Positions 16,698-26,309 are shown, counted from the stretch's first letter. The stretch is 64,000 nt of DNA from Cryptosporangium sp044454545 (GCF_044454545.1 NZ_JBITDV010000003.1:186001-250000); one strand, 5' to 3'. Notes: a model not told the origin generated them from the sequence alone. Numbers and translations: made by a program.

Positions 16698-17419
16698 TGC
16701 TCGCGGCGCGGGGCGTCTCCAAGCGGTACCGCGCCGTCCAGGCGCTGGACGACGTCAGCCTCGAGTTGCCCGAGGGCGAGGTCGTCGCGCTGGTCGGCGA
16801 CAACGGCGCCGGGAAGTCCACGCTGGTCAAGGTGTTGTCCGGGGTCGTACTGCCCGATGCGGGCGAGCTCTCGCAGGACGGCGCCGCGGTCCGGATCAGC
16901 AGCCCGCACGACGCTCAGCGGCTGGGCGTCGCGACCGTGCACCAGGACCTCGCGCTCTGCGAGAACCTGGACGTCGTCGCGAACCTGTTCCTGGGTGACG
17001 AGCGGCAGCGCTGGTCGGTGCTGCGTCCGATCCGGATGGAGCGCGCGGCGCGAGACCTGCTGACCTCGCTCGACGTGCGGATCAAGGACATCAGGGTGCC
17101 GGTGGCGATGCTCTCGGGAGGCCAGCGCCAGTCGGTGGCGATCTCGCGGGCGCTGGTCGGCGAGCCGCGGGTGGTGATTCTGGACGAGCCGACGGCCGCG
17201 CTCGGCGTGGAACAGACCGCGCAGGTGCTCGACCTGATCCGCCGGTTGCGCGACCGGGGGCTCGCGGTGCTGTTGATCTCGCACAACCTCGCCGACGTCC
17301 GGGCGGTCAGCGACCGGATCGTGGTGCTGCGCCTGGGCCGGAACGCGGGTTCGTTCGCCACCGCGGAGACGTCGGCGGAGACGATCGTGGGCGCGATCAC
17401 CGGGAGCCTCGTTTCATGA
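16697..17419 (+). CDS. Sugar ABC transporter ATP-binding protein, single NBD
   Basis: The product is 240 aa. Walker A GDNGAGKST (~37-45), signature LSGGQRQSVAISRAL, Walker B VVILDEPTAAL, H-loop SHNLAD. It has one nucleotide-binding domain, whereas classical XylG/RbsA proteins (~500 aa) have two; single-domain forms occur in Frc-type systems. The ATG at 16697 shares one base with the previous stop (TAATG), and its end overlaps the permease start. Confidence 0.9.
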   Translation: MLAARGVSKRYRAVQALDDVSLELPEGEVVALVGDNGAGKSTLVKVLSGVVLPDAGELSQDGAAVRISSPHDAQRLGVATVHQDLALCENLDVVANLFLGDERQRWSVLRPIRMERAARDLLTSLDVRIKDIRVPVAMLSGGQRQSVAISRALVGEPRVVILDEPTAALGVEQTAQVLDLIRRLRDRGLAVLLISHNLADVRAVSDRIVVLRLGRNAGSFATAETSAETIVGAITGSLVS

Positions 17420-18591
17420 CCACCTGGAGTGCGTTGCCCGGGCTACAGAGGTTGCGGTTCGCCGGTCGGGCCGATCTGGGTGCGTGGCCGGTGGCGGCCG
17501 GGCTGGTCGTGATCGCGATCGTGTTCGGGTCGTTGAACGACCGCTTCCTCTCCCCCGAGAACCTCACCAACCTGGCCCTGCAGATGGCCGCGACCGGCAC
17601 GATCGCGCTCGGCATCATCATGGTGGTGCTGCTCGGCGAGATCGACCTCTCGGCCGGGTCGGTCAGCGGGCTGTGCGCGGTGATCATGACGATCCTGTCG
17701 GTCAAACACGGGTGGCCGCCGCTGGTGGCGATCGCGGTGGCGCTGGTCGGCGGAGCGCTGATCGGGCTGATCCACGGGCTGATGTTCACCCGGCTCGGTA
17801 TGCCGTCGTTCGTCGCCACGCTGGCCGGGCTGCTCGGGTGGCAGGGGCTGATGCTCTACCTGCTCGGCCGCGGCGGCACGATCAACCTGCCGTTCGACGG
17901 GTTCCTGGCCTCGCTGAGCGACACCTGGCTGCCTCCGTGGGTGTCCTGGCTTCTCGTGGTCGTGATCGTCGGAGTGCGCGCGTCGAGCGCGGTCGTGGTG
18001 CGCCGGCTCCGGACGGCGGCGTCGCTGCCGTTGGGCTCGGTCCTCGGGGTGGCCGTCCGGCTCGGCGGCCTGGCGCTCGCGCTGGCCGTCGTCGTCGCGG
18101 TGCTGTCGGCGGACCGCGGTGTGCCGTTGCTGCTGGTGCTCTTCGCGACGCTGGTGGTGTCCCTGGATCTGGTCCTGCAGCACACGGTGTTCGGCCGGCA
18201 CATGTACGCGGTGGGCGGCAACGCCGAGGCGGCCAGGCGGGCCGGCATCAACATCACCCGGATCCGCCTGATCGCGTTCGCCGCGGCGTCGACGCTGGCG
18301 GCGTGCGGCGGGATCCTCGCGGCGAGCCGCCTCGCCGCGGTGAACCAGAGTTCGGGCAGCAGCGACACGCTGCTGGTGGCGATCGCCGCGGCGGTCATCG
18401 GCGGGACGTCGCTGTTCGGTGGGCGGGGCCGGGCCTACGCGGCGCTGCTGGGCATCCTGGTGATCCAGTCGATCACCAACGGGATGCTGCTGCTGAGCGT
18501 CGACTCGTCGGTGCGGTTGATGGTGACGGCGGCAGTACTGGCGCTGGCCATCGCCGTGGACTCCGTGGCCCGCCGGGGCCAGGCCACGTGA
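17416..18591 (+). CDS. Sugar ABC transporter permease (XylH/RbsC type)
   Basis: The product is 391 aa with about 10 TM segments. It has the branched-chain/sugar permease hallmarks GEIDLSAGSVSGL near residue 74 and AEAARRAGINITRIR (cytoplasmic EAA-like loop, ~270). It overlaps the ATPase by 4 bases (ATGA) and the kinase by 4 (GTGA). It forms the membrane channel of the 15.6-18.6 kb importer. Confidence 0.9.
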   Translation: MTTWSALPGLQRLRFAGRADLGAWPVAAGLVVIAIVFGSLNDRFLSPENLTNLALQMAATGTIALGIIMVVLLGEIDLSAGSVSGLCAVIMTILSVKHGWPPLVAIAVALVGGALIGLIHGLMFTRLGMPSFVATLAGLLGWQGLMLYLLGRGGTINLPFDGFLASLSDTWLPPWVSWLLVVVIVGVRASSAVVVRRLRTAASLPLGSVLGVAVRLGGLALALAVVVAVLSADRGVPLLLVLFATLVVSLDLVLQHTVFGRHMYAVGGNAEAARRAGINITRIRLIAFAAASTLAACGGILAASRLAAVNQSSGSSDTLLVAIAAAVIGGTSLFGGRGRAYAALLGILVIQSITNGMLLLSVDSSVRLMVTAAVLALAIAVDSVARRGQAT

Positions 18592-19496
18592 CGCCTGCCC
18601 CGGACGCGACCGGTGGCCGGGTGCTGGCGATCGACTTCGGAGGGACGAAGATCGCGCTCGCGAGCGCGGCCGCCGGATCGACGGACGGGCGCCCGGATCG
18701 CACGGTGCGCCTCGAGACGCTCGGCTCGGCGGGAGCGCTCCAAGCCGTCCACCGCGCCCTCGACGCGGCTCAGGGTCTCGTGGCCGCGCCGGCGGCCGTC
18801 GGCGTCGCCACGTTCGGCGTCCTCCGCGACGGCCACATCCGGCTCGCGCCGAACGTGCCGGGGTGGGACGGTCTGGCCCTGCCGTCGCTGCTCCGCGACC
18901 GCTTCGGCGACGCCCCGGTCGCGATCGACAACGACGTCAACGCCGGTGCCGCCGCCGAGCTGCGCTGGGGCGCGCTGCGCGGCGTCGACGTCGGCCTCTA
19001 CGTCAACCTCGGCACCGGTCTGGCCGCGGCGCTCGTGGCCGGTGGCCGCGTCCTCCCCGGTGCGCACGGCGCCGCCGGGGAGATCGCCTACCTCCGCGAC
19101 CGCGACTCGGACGCGTTCTTCGCCGACGGCGACGCGCCGCTGGAGGACGTCGTCTCCGGGGCAGCCCTGAGCCGCCACGGCTCCGCGCTGCTCGGCCGCC
19201 CGGTCACCGCCGCCGAGCTGTTCACGCTGCGGGCCGAGCCGGGGGTGACCACGCTGCTGGACCGCACCGTCGAGGCACTGGCCCGGACGATCGCCAACCT
19301 CTGCGTCACGCTCGACCCGGAGACCGTGGTGCTGGGCGGCGGAATGATGGGCGCGGCCGACCAGATCCTGCCCCGGGTCTCCGCCGTCCTGCGGCGCGCG
19401 GTCCCGTTCCCTCCGGTCCTGGTGCCGGCCCGTTTCGTGGACGACGCCCCGCTGGTCGGCGCACTCGCGCTGGCCCTCTCCCGCGTCCCGGGATGA
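18588..19496 (+). CDS. ROK-family sugar kinase
   Basis: The product is 302 aa from a GTG overlapping the permease stop. ROK kinase features are the ATP-binding AIDFGGTKIALA, catalytic Asp in IDNDVNAGAAAE, YVNLGTGLAAALV, and HGAAGEIAYL, where the usual Cys-rich zinc motif is missing. No N-terminal HTH, so it is an enzyme rather than a repressor. It likely phosphorylates the sugar imported by the three preceding gene products. Confidence 0.85.
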   Translation: MTPAPDATGGRVLAIDFGGTKIALASAAAGSTDGRPDRTVRLETLGSAGALQAVHRALDAAQGLVAAPAAVGVATFGVLRDGHIRLAPNVPGWDGLALPSLLRDRFGDAPVAIDNDVNAGAAAELRWGALRGVDVGLYVNLGTGLAAALVAGGRVLPGAHGAAGEIAYLRDRDSDAFFADGDAPLEDVVSGAALSRHGSALLGRPVTAAELFTLRAEPGVTTLLDRTVEALARTIANLCVTLDPETVVLGGGMMGAADQILPRVSAVLRRAVPFPPVLVPARFVDDAPLVGALALALSRVPG

Positions 19497-19529
19497 GATA
19501 TCCGCGCCGCCGCTCCCCCGCGATTCGAG

Positions 19530-20585
19530 TCAGGGTTCCAGCACCGTGATGCCCGCGGTGGTCGCGTCCGCCACCTCGGCCAGCGCCTCCGGGGCCGCCT
19601 CCAGCGGCAACCGCCGGGTCACCAGCCCGGCCAGCGGGAACGACGGCCCCCGCACCAGGCCGAGCAGGCGCGGGTACTCGTGAGCCGCCATCCCGTGCGA
19701 CCCCAGCACCTGCAACTCGAACGCGATCACCCGCTCCATCGGCACGGCCGGGCGGCCCGCCACCGGTGGCAGCAACCCGACCTGCACGTGGCGCCCCCGC
19801 CGCCGCAGGCAGCGGATCGACGCCTCGCACGCGGCCACGTGGCCGACCGCGTCGAGCGAGACGTGCGCCCCGCCGCCGGTCAGCTCCACGATCGCGTCCA
19901 CCGTCGCGGTCCCGGCCGTGGCGCTCGCGCTCGCGTCCGAAGGATCCAGCACGTACGCCGCGCCGAACGCCGACGCGAGCTGCCGGGCGTCCGCCGAAGG
20001 GTCGGTGGCGATCACGGTCGCGCCCGCGGCCACCGCGATCGCGACGGCCGACAGACCGACGCCGCCGCACCCGTGCACGGCGACGAACTCCCCGGCGCGG
20101 ACCGCGCCGACGTCGAGCACCGCCCGGAACGCGGTGGCGACCCGGCAGCCCAGGGCGGCCGCCGGGGCCGGGTCCAGACCGTCGAGGGCGACCAGGTTCA
20201 CGTCGGCCTGATCCAGAGCGACGTACTCGGCGAACGACCCCGGGCCGGTGAAACCGGGCTGGGTCTGCCGGCGGCAGACCTGCTGGTCACCGGACGAACA
20301 TTCCGGACAGGACCCGCAGGCGGTGACGAACGGCGTCGTGACCGCGTCACCGACCCGCCAGCCGCGCACGTCCGGTCCGACCGCGACGATCCGGCCCGCC
20401 AGCTCGTGACCGGGCACGTGGGGCACCGAGACGTCGTCGTCGTGGCCCTGCCAGCCGTGCCAGTCGCTGCGGCACACGCCGGTCGCGTCGACGGCGACGA
20501 CCACGCCGTGGGGCGCGGGCTCCGGATCCGGCACCTCCGTGATCACGATCGGCCCGCCGAACTGCTCGAACACCGCTGCGCGCAT
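19530..20585 (-). CDS. Zinc-dependent medium-chain alcohol dehydrogenase
   Basis: The product is 351 aa. Catalytic zinc ligands Cys38 (GVCRSDWHGW) and His60-Glu61 (PGHELAG), structural zinc cysteines 90/93/96/104, and Rossmann motif VHGCGGVGLSAV. It oxidises an alcohol or polyol with NAD(P). It lies one base from a small conserved gene on the same strand, but the two are not clearly functionally linked. Substrate unknown. Confidence 0.9.
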   Translation of the reverse strand: MRAAVFEQFGGPIVITEVPDPEPAPHGVVVAVDATGVCRSDWHGWQGHDDDVSVPHVPGHELAGRIVAVGPDVRGWRVGDAVTTPFVTACGSCPECSSGDQQVCRRQTQPGFTGPGSFAEYVALDQADVNLVALDGLDPAPAAALGCRVATAFRAVLDVGAVRAGEFVAVHGCGGVGLSAVAIAVAAGATVIATDPSADARQLASAFGAAYVLDPSDASASATAGTATVDAIVELTGGGAHVSLDAVGHVAACEASIRCLRRRGRHVQVGLLPPVAGRPAVPMERVIAFELQVLGSHGMAAHEYPRLLGLVRGPSFPLAGLVTRRLPLEAAPEALAEVADATTAGITVLEP

Positions 20586-20586
20586 G

Positions 20587-20976
20587 TCAGCGAGTCTCGT
20601 CGGTCCAGGGGAACGGCTGCAGGTCGGGGCCGACCCACCCGGCCCGGGCCTCTGCTCCGGCGAGGGTGGCCGAACGGTAGAAACGCGACAGCAGGCGCTT
20701 GTCCTGCAGCGCCGGATTCCGCGCGAGGAACGTCTCGAAGTCGGCCTCGTCCGCCAGGTGGAACCCGACCAGCTCGACCCAGGCCCGGCTCATCGTCGCG
20801 TGGTACTTCTGCGGCGCGCCCGCGTACCGCGCCGTCCGCCGGATCCCTTCGCTCACGAACCCGATCGCGGCCTCGACGCCGTACGCGCGCACCGCCAGCC
20901 AGGTCAGATGCACGTGCTCCCGGTGCCCGAACCGGCCGCCTGCCGTCACGTCGTCGAACAGCTCGTCAAAGGTCAT
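20587..20976 (-). CDS. Small conserved hypothetical protein (129 aa)
   Basis: A compact alpha-helical-looking protein with the signature FGHREHVHLTWLAVRAYG (~16-33) and a C-terminal YRSATL...AGWVGPDLQPFPW. His/Arg-rich N-terminus could bind a metal or anion, but I recognise no named domain. Start ATG overlaps the end of the MarR gene by 11 bases, so the two are an operon. Confidence 0.75.
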   Translation of the reverse strand: MTFDELFDDVTAGGRFGHREHVHLTWLAVRAYGVEAAIGFVSEGIRRTARYAGAPQKYHATMSRAWVELVGFHLADEADFETFLARNPALQDKRLLSRFYRSATLAGAEARAGWVGPDLQPFPWTDETR

Positions 20977-21385
20977 CGGCGAGCGCCTCCAGCCCGGCCC
21001 GCAGGCCCGCGACCGCTTCCGGCGGCAACCCGCCCAGTGCGCGCGCCTCCAGCGCCGCGATCGCGTCGCGGATCACCGCGGCCGTCGCCCGGCCCGACCC
21101 GGTCAGCTCGATCTGCACCGCCCTCCGGTCTCCCGGACGGTGGCCCCGGGTGAGATGTCCCCGCCGTTCGAGACGGTCGAGGACGCTCGTCAGCGTGGTC
21201 GGTCGGGAGCCCACGTCGACGCCGAGCTGCGACACCGTCCGGGGCCGGTCGTCAGCCAGCGTGGCGAGCGCGTTGATCTCGGAAGCGGTGAGGTCGAGAT
21301 CGACCAACTCGGCCGCGAGAACCTGCAGAGTGGCATGGGTCGCGCGTTGCAGCGCGAGCAGCGCCGACCATTGGTGAACTGTCAC
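20966..21385 (-). CDS. MarR-family transcriptional regulator
   Basis: The product is 139 aa. Winged helix core LTASEINALATLADDRPRTV, then SRPTTLTSVLDRLERRGHLTR and the wing RPGDRRAVQIELT with the conserved DxR. Start GTG at 21385. A 12-bp palindrome sits 13 bp upstream. It is co-transcribed with the 129-aa gene and perhaps the dehydrogenase; a redox or aromatic-compound signal is possible but not shown. Confidence 0.9.
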   Translation of the reverse strand: MTVHQWSALLALQRATHATLQVLAAELVDLDLTASEINALATLADDRPRTVSQLGVDVGSRPTTLTSVLDRLERRGHLTRGHRPGDRRAVQIELTGSGRATAAVIRDAIAALEARALGGLPPEAVAGLRAGLEALADDL

Positions 21386-21397
21386 GACATCGGATGG

Positions 21398-21409
21398 TAC
21401 GAAATCGTA
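21398..21409. promoter_or_regulatory. Palindrome TACGAAATCGTA, likely MarR operator
   Basis: Perfect two-fold symmetry (TACGA-AA-TCGTA) in an AT-rich patch between the MarR gene and the small gene at 21486. Confidence 0.5.
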
Positions 21410-21485
21410 GTATCGGTTGGCGACCGCTTATCCGGACGCCGGCCAGGGAATGACGACCACCGTCGAAGGTCCGAAGGAGGCTGCC

Positions 21486-21740
21486 GTGGAAACGCCCGAT
21501 CAGGAGATCCTCTACGCGATCCGGGAGGCGATCGCCGAGCACCAGCTGAGCATGAACGCGACCGGCCTCAACCTGAGCACCGGCGCCGCACTCGTCGACG
21601 CCAGCCGCGAGCAGTGGCAGCAGGACCCCTCCCAGGTCGTCAGCCTCACCGCCGCCCAGCTCGCCCAGGCGATCGCCACCGCCAAACACCAGGGCATGCA
21701 GGAGGTCTTCGACCTCGCCCAGTCGGTCATCACCCCGTAG
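21486..21740 (+). CDS. 84-aa hypothetical protein
   Basis: The start is a GTG at 21486 with AAGGAGG five bases upstream; an earlier ATG at 21450 lacks a site. The product is helical, acidic/Gln-rich, without TM or signal peptide (DQEILYAIREAIAEHQLS...AQLAQAIATAKHQGMQEVF). No family recognised. Confidence 0.6.
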   Translation: METPDQEILYAIREAIAEHQLSMNATGLNLSTGAALVDASREQWQQDPSQVVSLTAAQLAQAIATAKHQGMQEVFDLAQSVITP

Positions 21741-21882
21741 GCGCAGCGCAGCCGTCCCTTCTGGCGGACGCCCGGCCGCCGGCCGCGTGAACGATGGTGA
21801 GCGACCGGCGAACGGCGCGCGGGCGGGCGTCCGAAGCCTGATTCTTTGACGGAGGGGGACGCACGACAGAAGGGATGCGGTC

Positions 21883-22158
21883 GTGAACGAACCTGGGAAC
21901 AACACCGCCTGGCGGGACCGCTTCGGCGACACCTGGGTGCGGAGCGACGAGGCCGCGCGGAAGCGGTCGGAGTCGCTCGGCACGCTGCCGGACTTCCGGT
22001 GGTGGGCGCTGTGTGACGGTCCGGCCTGGGAAGACGGGATGCGGGGAACGGTCGGGGTCGCGTCGCCGTGGTCGTCGGTCGAGATGCACGGACCGCTGGA
22101 GCCCGGCGACAGCGGCCTCGTGCAACAGGTTCTCGACGCGTTGGAGCGCGAGCTCTAA
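21883..22158 (+). CDS. 91-aa hypothetical protein
   Basis: GTG start. Short soluble protein rich in Trp (TWVRSDEAARK, DFRWWALCDGPAW). Its stop overlaps that of the PilZ gene tail-to-tail. No domain recognised. Confidence 0.55.
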   Translation: MNEPGNNTAWRDRFGDTWVRSDEAARKRSESLGTLPDFRWWALCDGPAWEDGMRGTVGVASPWSSVEMHGPLEPGDSGLVQQVLDALEREL

Positions 22159-22787
22159 TCCAGACGGGGCAGCTCCGCGGCGTCGCGGGCCATGGCGGCG
22201 AGGTGGAGCCAGTCGCTGGGCTGCAGGTACTCGAACTCGCCCCGGAGCTGGTCGGAGCGGACGTCGACGACGCGCAGCGTCGCGGCGACCGGGTGGGAGC
22301 TGTACGGGTCGAGCTCGAGGAACACGTCGCGGACGCCCGACGGCAAGCGGAGGGCGTCGGACTCCACGGTCAGCACCGCGCTCAGGCCGCCGGGCGAGAT
22401 GTCGACGGTGGTCCCGTTGAAGCGGACCGGCCTCCCACTCGTACGCGGACCGGCGCCGGCCAACGCCGGCAGGGAGACAGTGGTCCCGCGGAGCGGAACC
22501 ACCAACGACATGCGATGGGCATCGCGGCGCTGCCACGCCGGAGGGATCTTGGCCATCTTCAACGTGACGACGCCCAGCTCGGCGTCGAGGGCGGCGACCG
22601 TGCGCATCACGCCGAACGGCGTCGGGATGCTGATCATCCCGCGCTGCGGTGGGGCGTCCGAACCCATGACGAGCACCGAGATCTGCTCCTGGTCGCCGAC
22701 CTCGGCCGGGGCGAGCGTGAGTAACTCGACGGCCTGGACCGGGCCGGTCAAGATGAGCTGCGTGCCGGCAGGAAGGGGGATCGTCAT
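22155..22787 (-). CDS. PilZ-domain protein (putative c-di-GMP receptor)
   Basis: The product is 210 aa from an ATG at 22787 with GAGGAG upstream. The N-terminal half looks like a YcgR-N type beta domain. The C-terminal half has the c-di-GMP motifs: RRxxxR (Arg87, Arg88, Arg92 in QRRDAHR) and D-x-S-x-x-G (Asp129-Gly134). So it likely binds cyclic di-GMP and acts on a partner. No cyclase, flagellar or pilus gene is close. A palindrome lies upstream at 22865. Confidence 0.85.
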   Translation of the reverse strand: MTIPLPAGTQLILTGPVQAVELLTLAPAEVGDQEQISVLVMGSDAPPQRGMISIPTPFGVMRTVAALDAELGVVTLKMAKIPPAWQRRDAHRMSLVVPLRGTTVSLPALAGAGPRTSGRPVRFNGTTVDISPGGLSAVLTVESDALRLPSGVRDVFLELDPYSSHPVAATLRVVDVRSDQLRGEFEYLQPSDWLHLAAMARDAAELPRLD

Positions 22788-22864
22788 GGTGTGTGGCTCC
22801 TCGAACGGGGACGTCACCTACAGTGCGGTTCGTCCGGCTCAAGGGCGACGGTTTGGGGGACTTC

Positions 22865-22877
22865 GCAACTATGTTGC
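22865..22877. promoter_or_regulatory. Palindrome GCAAC-TAT-GTTGC in the PilZ gene promoter region
   Basis: A perfect 5-bp inverted repeat around TAT, followed by a related GGTGGCAACTGGTGC, in the ~185-bp gap between the PilZ gene and the tRNA. Could be an operator or -10 region; the role is unknown. Confidence 0.35.
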
Positions 22878-22971
22878 ACCTGGGGTGGCAACTGGTGCGA
22901 ACGGCCCCGTGCGGGTGCGGTAAGGTTGCCACGTCGTCGCGGCGCGGGTAGTTGGCGTGGTGCGGGGGCAT

Positions 22972-23045
<74 letters not shown>

Positions 23046-23139
23046 CAGCGGTGAGGGTTTCCGCAGGTCAGTAGACCTGTGGGAACCCTTTTTCGTGTCG
23101 GTGGAAGTTCGTCGAGGTCGAGCAGGCCGCTGTGGGACC

Positions 23140-23363
23140 CCTGGATCGACCGCTCCCCCGTGCACCGGGTCCGGGCGCGAGCCAGGCATCCCGGAGCACC
23201 GCTGTGGGCACTCCGGCTGACCGAGCGGGGCGGACGGGCGCGGCAGTCGAACGGCATCAAAATCCGGCTCCGGCGGATCGGGGAGGCAGCCGGCGTGGAA
23301 CACGTCCACGCTCACCGCCGGCGGCACAGCTTCGCCCACGAATGGAAGCACACCGAGACCTGA
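23140..23363 (+). pseudogene. C-terminal remnant of a tyrosine recombinase/integrase
   Basis: One frame encodes LTERGG, SNGIKIRLRRIGEAAGVE and VHAHRRRHSFAHEW, matching the C-terminal catalytic region of phage-type integrases (the H-x-x-R of the R-H-R-H-Y box). The frame stops before the catalytic tyrosine, and the N-terminal two thirds are absent. Lying just 3' of tRNA-Pro, it is probably a relic of an element that used this tRNA as attachment site. Confidence 0.7.
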
Positions 23364-23639
23364 TGCTGCTGTCGAGAACGGGGGTGGCCACGGCGACGCC
23401 GAGCAGGATCGGCCCGGCGACGTGGCCGACGACGTAGATCACGGTGCCGGCGACCCCACTGGACTGCCGTTCATGCCGCCTTCGGGCCTGGCACCGCCGC
23501 TAGCCGACCGCACCGTCCCGGTCGGGCGATGCCTTCCCGCAGCCCACGAACCGGGAAAGGGAGATTCTCGAGCTGCTGGCGAAGCCTGACCGACGCGCCC
23601 CCAGGCCTGGTCCTCGGCGGCCCGGGTGATCCCGCGACC

Positions 23640-24296
23640 TCAGGAGGTCGACGTCGTGCCGAGGCCGGCGTCGCGCGCCCGGACGATCGCCGCGGCCCGG
23701 TCGGCGACGCGCAGCTTCGCGAAGATCATCGAGACATTGTTGCGCACGGTTTTTTCGGACAAACCGAGCCGCCGGGCGATGTCGTGGTTGGGCCGTCCCT
23801 GCGCGAGCAGTTCCAGGACGTCGCGCTCGCGGCTGCTCAGGTCAGGAAACGGATGCGGTTTCGCCCGGTCCATGGTCAGCAGATCGGTGATGCGTTCGGC
23901 GATGCCCGCGCCGAACAGCACCTGACCGGACGCCGCGGCCCGCACTGCGGTGAGGATCTCGTCCGGCGCGGCGCCTTTCAACAGGTAGCCGCGTGCACCC
24001 GCGCGCAGGGTGGCCAGCAACGACGTGTCGTCTTCCACCATGGTCAGCACGAGCACGCCGACCCCGGGTGTCTCGCCGGTGATCAGCCGCGTCGCTTCGA
24101 CGCCGGTCATCCCGGGCATGCGCAGATCCATCAGCAGGACGTCGGGGCGCACGTTCCGGCAGAGCTCCACGGCCGCGGCACCATCGTCGGCCTCACCCGC
24201 GAACTCCAGGCCGGCGCAGTCCTCGATCATGCCCCGCAGACCGGCCCGGTAGAGCGGGTGGTCGTCGGCCACCGCCACCCGGATGTGCTCGCTCAC
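23640..24296 (-). CDS. NarL/LuxR-type response regulator
   Basis: The product is 218 aa. Receiver domain: acidic pair Asp11/Asp12, phospho-acceptor Asp57 in LLMDLRMPG, Lys in YLLKG. Residues ~150-205 are a LuxR HTH (LSSRERDVLELLAQGRPNHDIARRL, VRNNVSMIFAKL). It overlaps the sensor kinase gene by 4 bases (ATGA), so they form a two-component pair. Confidence 0.95.
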   Translation of the reverse strand: MSEHIRVAVADDHPLYRAGLRGMIEDCAGLEFAGEADDGAAAVELCRNVRPDVLLMDLRMPGMTGVEATRLITGETPGVGVLVLTMVEDDTSLLATLRAGARGYLLKGAAPDEILTAVRAAASGQVLFGAGIAERITDLLTMDRAKPHPFPDLSSRERDVLELLAQGRPNHDIARRLGLSEKTVRNNVSMIFAKLRVADRAAAIVRARDAGLGTTSTS

Positions 24297-26275
24297 GCCG
24301 TACCGCGTACCGGCAGCACCGCATGGACGAGGGTGCCGGTCGGCTCCCGGCGTTCCAGCAGGCAGGTGCCGCCGAGCTCGGTGGCGCGCTCACGCATCGA
24401 GGTGATCCCCACCCCGGCACGGTAGCCCTCCGGCAGACCGATTCCGTCGTCCTCCACGATCAAGTGCAGGGCCCCGTTGAGCTCAAGCGAAACCCAGCAA
24501 CTCCGCGACCCGGAATGCCGGACCGCGTTGGTCATCGCCTCCAGCGCGATGCGATAGGCGGCGACCTCGACGGCAGCCGGCAGAGCGTCGTCCAGAGCGC
24601 CTTCGACCTGGACACCGCCGAGCGCGCGGGCTTGCTCATCGATAGCCGCGACCAAGCCGAGCTCGTCCAGCGCGGGCGGGCGCAGCCCGTAGACCAGCCG
24701 GCGCACGTCGGCCACGGCGCCCTGGACCTGCACGGCGAGCTGGTCGAGCTGTGCCGTCGCGGCGGCCGGGTCACCGGCGACCTTGCCCCGGGCCCGGTGC
24801 AGGCCGAGGGCCACTCCGGCCAGCGCCGGGCCGAGCCCGTCGTGCAGGTCGCGGCGCAGGCGGCGGCGTTCCTCCTCGGTCGCGGCCACCAGCCGCTCGC
24901 GGGACCGGCTGAGTTCTTCGCTGAGGAACACGGCGTGCGCGACGGACGCGACGCGCTGCGCGATCTCGGCGAGCAGCTCTCGTTCGGGCAGGGTGAGCCT
25001 GCGCCCGGGCCCGGGCGCGACCACCAAGCGGCCGATGGTCTCGCCGGCGAACACCAGCGGCAGGTCGAGCGGTGGCTCCTCCGGGGGCAGCGGCTCGTGC
25101 CCGGCTTGCGCGACGGCGCGGCCCTGCACCTCCACGACGACGCGCCGCACCCGCAACACATCCTTGACCACTTGGGCGACGCCGGACAGCATCTCCGCGG
25201 CGTCCGCGATGTCGGCGAGGCGCTCCCCCAGGTGGCGCAGCGCGCCGCCCGGGTCGTCGCGGTAACCGAAGAGCAGCCGGTTGACGCCGCGCTGCAGCAC
25301 CTGCCGGGCCGGTAGCGCCGCCAGAACCGCGATGCCGACGGCGAGCGGACCCGCGATGGGCCGGGCGAAGGCGCCGACGACGGTCGCGACGAGCAGGTAG
25401 ACGAGCACGACCGCGATGGTCAGCCCGGTGTAGACGGCGGCTCTGCTGACCACGGTGCGGACGTCGAGCAGACCGTACCGGCGGATCGCGGCCCAGCAGG
25501 TGACCGCGACCGCGAGCATGCCCGCCGCCTGGAGCGGCGCGGCGTAGATGTCGGCGCTGTCTCCGCCCAGGTTGACGAAGAGGACGCAACTCCACCACGC
25601 CACCGCGCAGGACCAGGCCGCCGGGAGAACCAAGCGGAGCGCGCTGCCGGCGGCCGTCCCGCGCTGGGCCCGGAAACGGCCGGTGGCGGCGATCGCGGAC
25701 AGCGTGCTGAGCGGTGCGATGAGTGCGATGGCCGGCAGCAACGCGTCGGCGATCTGGGCACCCGATCCCGGCAGGGCCAGCGGATTGGGCCGCCCGGGGA
25801 AGTCGATGAGCTCGGAGCCGAAGACCGTCCAGATCAGCAGTGCGATGAGCACGAGCACGTCGACGATCAGCACCGGCCACCAGCGGCGGGACGGGAGCCG
25901 CCCGGTCGGGAACAGCAAGATGCCGACCGTCGGGATCAGTGCGACGCCCGGCACCCACGGCCAGCCGTCGAACCAACCGGCCCAGGACGCGCCGGGCACG
26001 TCGTTGGCGAAGCCACCGGTCGCGCAGGCGTAGGCGCACGTGCCCAGCGGCAGACTGACGCCGGCGGCGAGCAGGATCCATCCGATCGGACCGCCGCTGC
26101 GGGCCTGGACGGCGGCCGCGCCGACCAGCGTCACCGGCAGGAAGGTCGCCGCGATGAGCGCGCACACGATGTCGAGCGGATGGGGTCGCCACGCGAGCGT
26201 GGCCAGCATCGCGCCCGCGCCGAGGACGGCACTGGCGGCCACCGCGGCGCGGGCGGTGGCGACGCGGAGATTCAC
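24293..26275 (-). CDS. Membrane sensor histidine kinase (HisKA_3, NarX/LiaS type)
   Basis: The product is 660 aa from a GTG at 26275. The first ~345 residues hold about 10 hydrophobic helices. A GAF-like region (~370-440) precedes the HisKA_3 dimerisation helix with phospho-acceptor His at about residue 478 (RRDLHDGLGPALAG), and a C-terminal HATPase_c (ALEAMTNAVRHSG, VEDDGIGLP, GITSMRERATELGG). It phosphorylates the response regulator at 23640. The many-TM input domain suggests sensing at or within the membrane. Confidence 0.93.
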   Translation of the reverse strand: MNLRVATARAAVAASAVLGAGAMLATLAWRPHPLDIVCALIAATFLPVTLVGAAAVQARSGGPIGWILLAAGVSLPLGTCAYACATGGFANDVPGASWAGWFDGWPWVPGVALIPTVGILLFPTGRLPSRRWWPVLIVDVLVLIALLIWTVFGSELIDFPGRPNPLALPGSGAQIADALLPAIALIAPLSTLSAIAATGRFRAQRGTAAGSALRLVLPAAWSCAVAWWSCVLFVNLGGDSADIYAAPLQAAGMLAVAVTCWAAIRRYGLLDVRTVVSRAAVYTGLTIAVVLVYLLVATVVGAFARPIAGPLAVGIAVLAALPARQVLQRGVNRLLFGYRDDPGGALRHLGERLADIADAAEMLSGVAQVVKDVLRVRRVVVEVQGRAVAQAGHEPLPPEEPPLDLPLVFAGETIGRLVVAPGPGRRLTLPERELLAEIAQRVASVAHAVFLSEELSRSRERLVAATEEERRRLRRDLHDGLGPALAGVALGLHRARGKVAGDPAAATAQLDQLAVQVQGAVADVRRLVYGLRPPALDELGLVAAIDEQARALGGVQVEGALDDALPAAVEVAAYRIALEAMTNAVRHSGSRSCWVSLELNGALHLIVEDDGIGLPEGYRAGVGITSMRERATELGGTCLLERREPTGTLVHAVLPVRGTA

Positions 26276-26309
26276 ACCCGGTGATTCTCCGCGCCGCGGC
26301 ACCGTCACG

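Noticed and set aside
23380..23470. Minus-strand fragment VIYVVGHVAGPILLGVAV as a gene
   Set aside because: Only ~30 residues resembling one TM segment of the membrane protein at 26310; too short to call, possibly debris.
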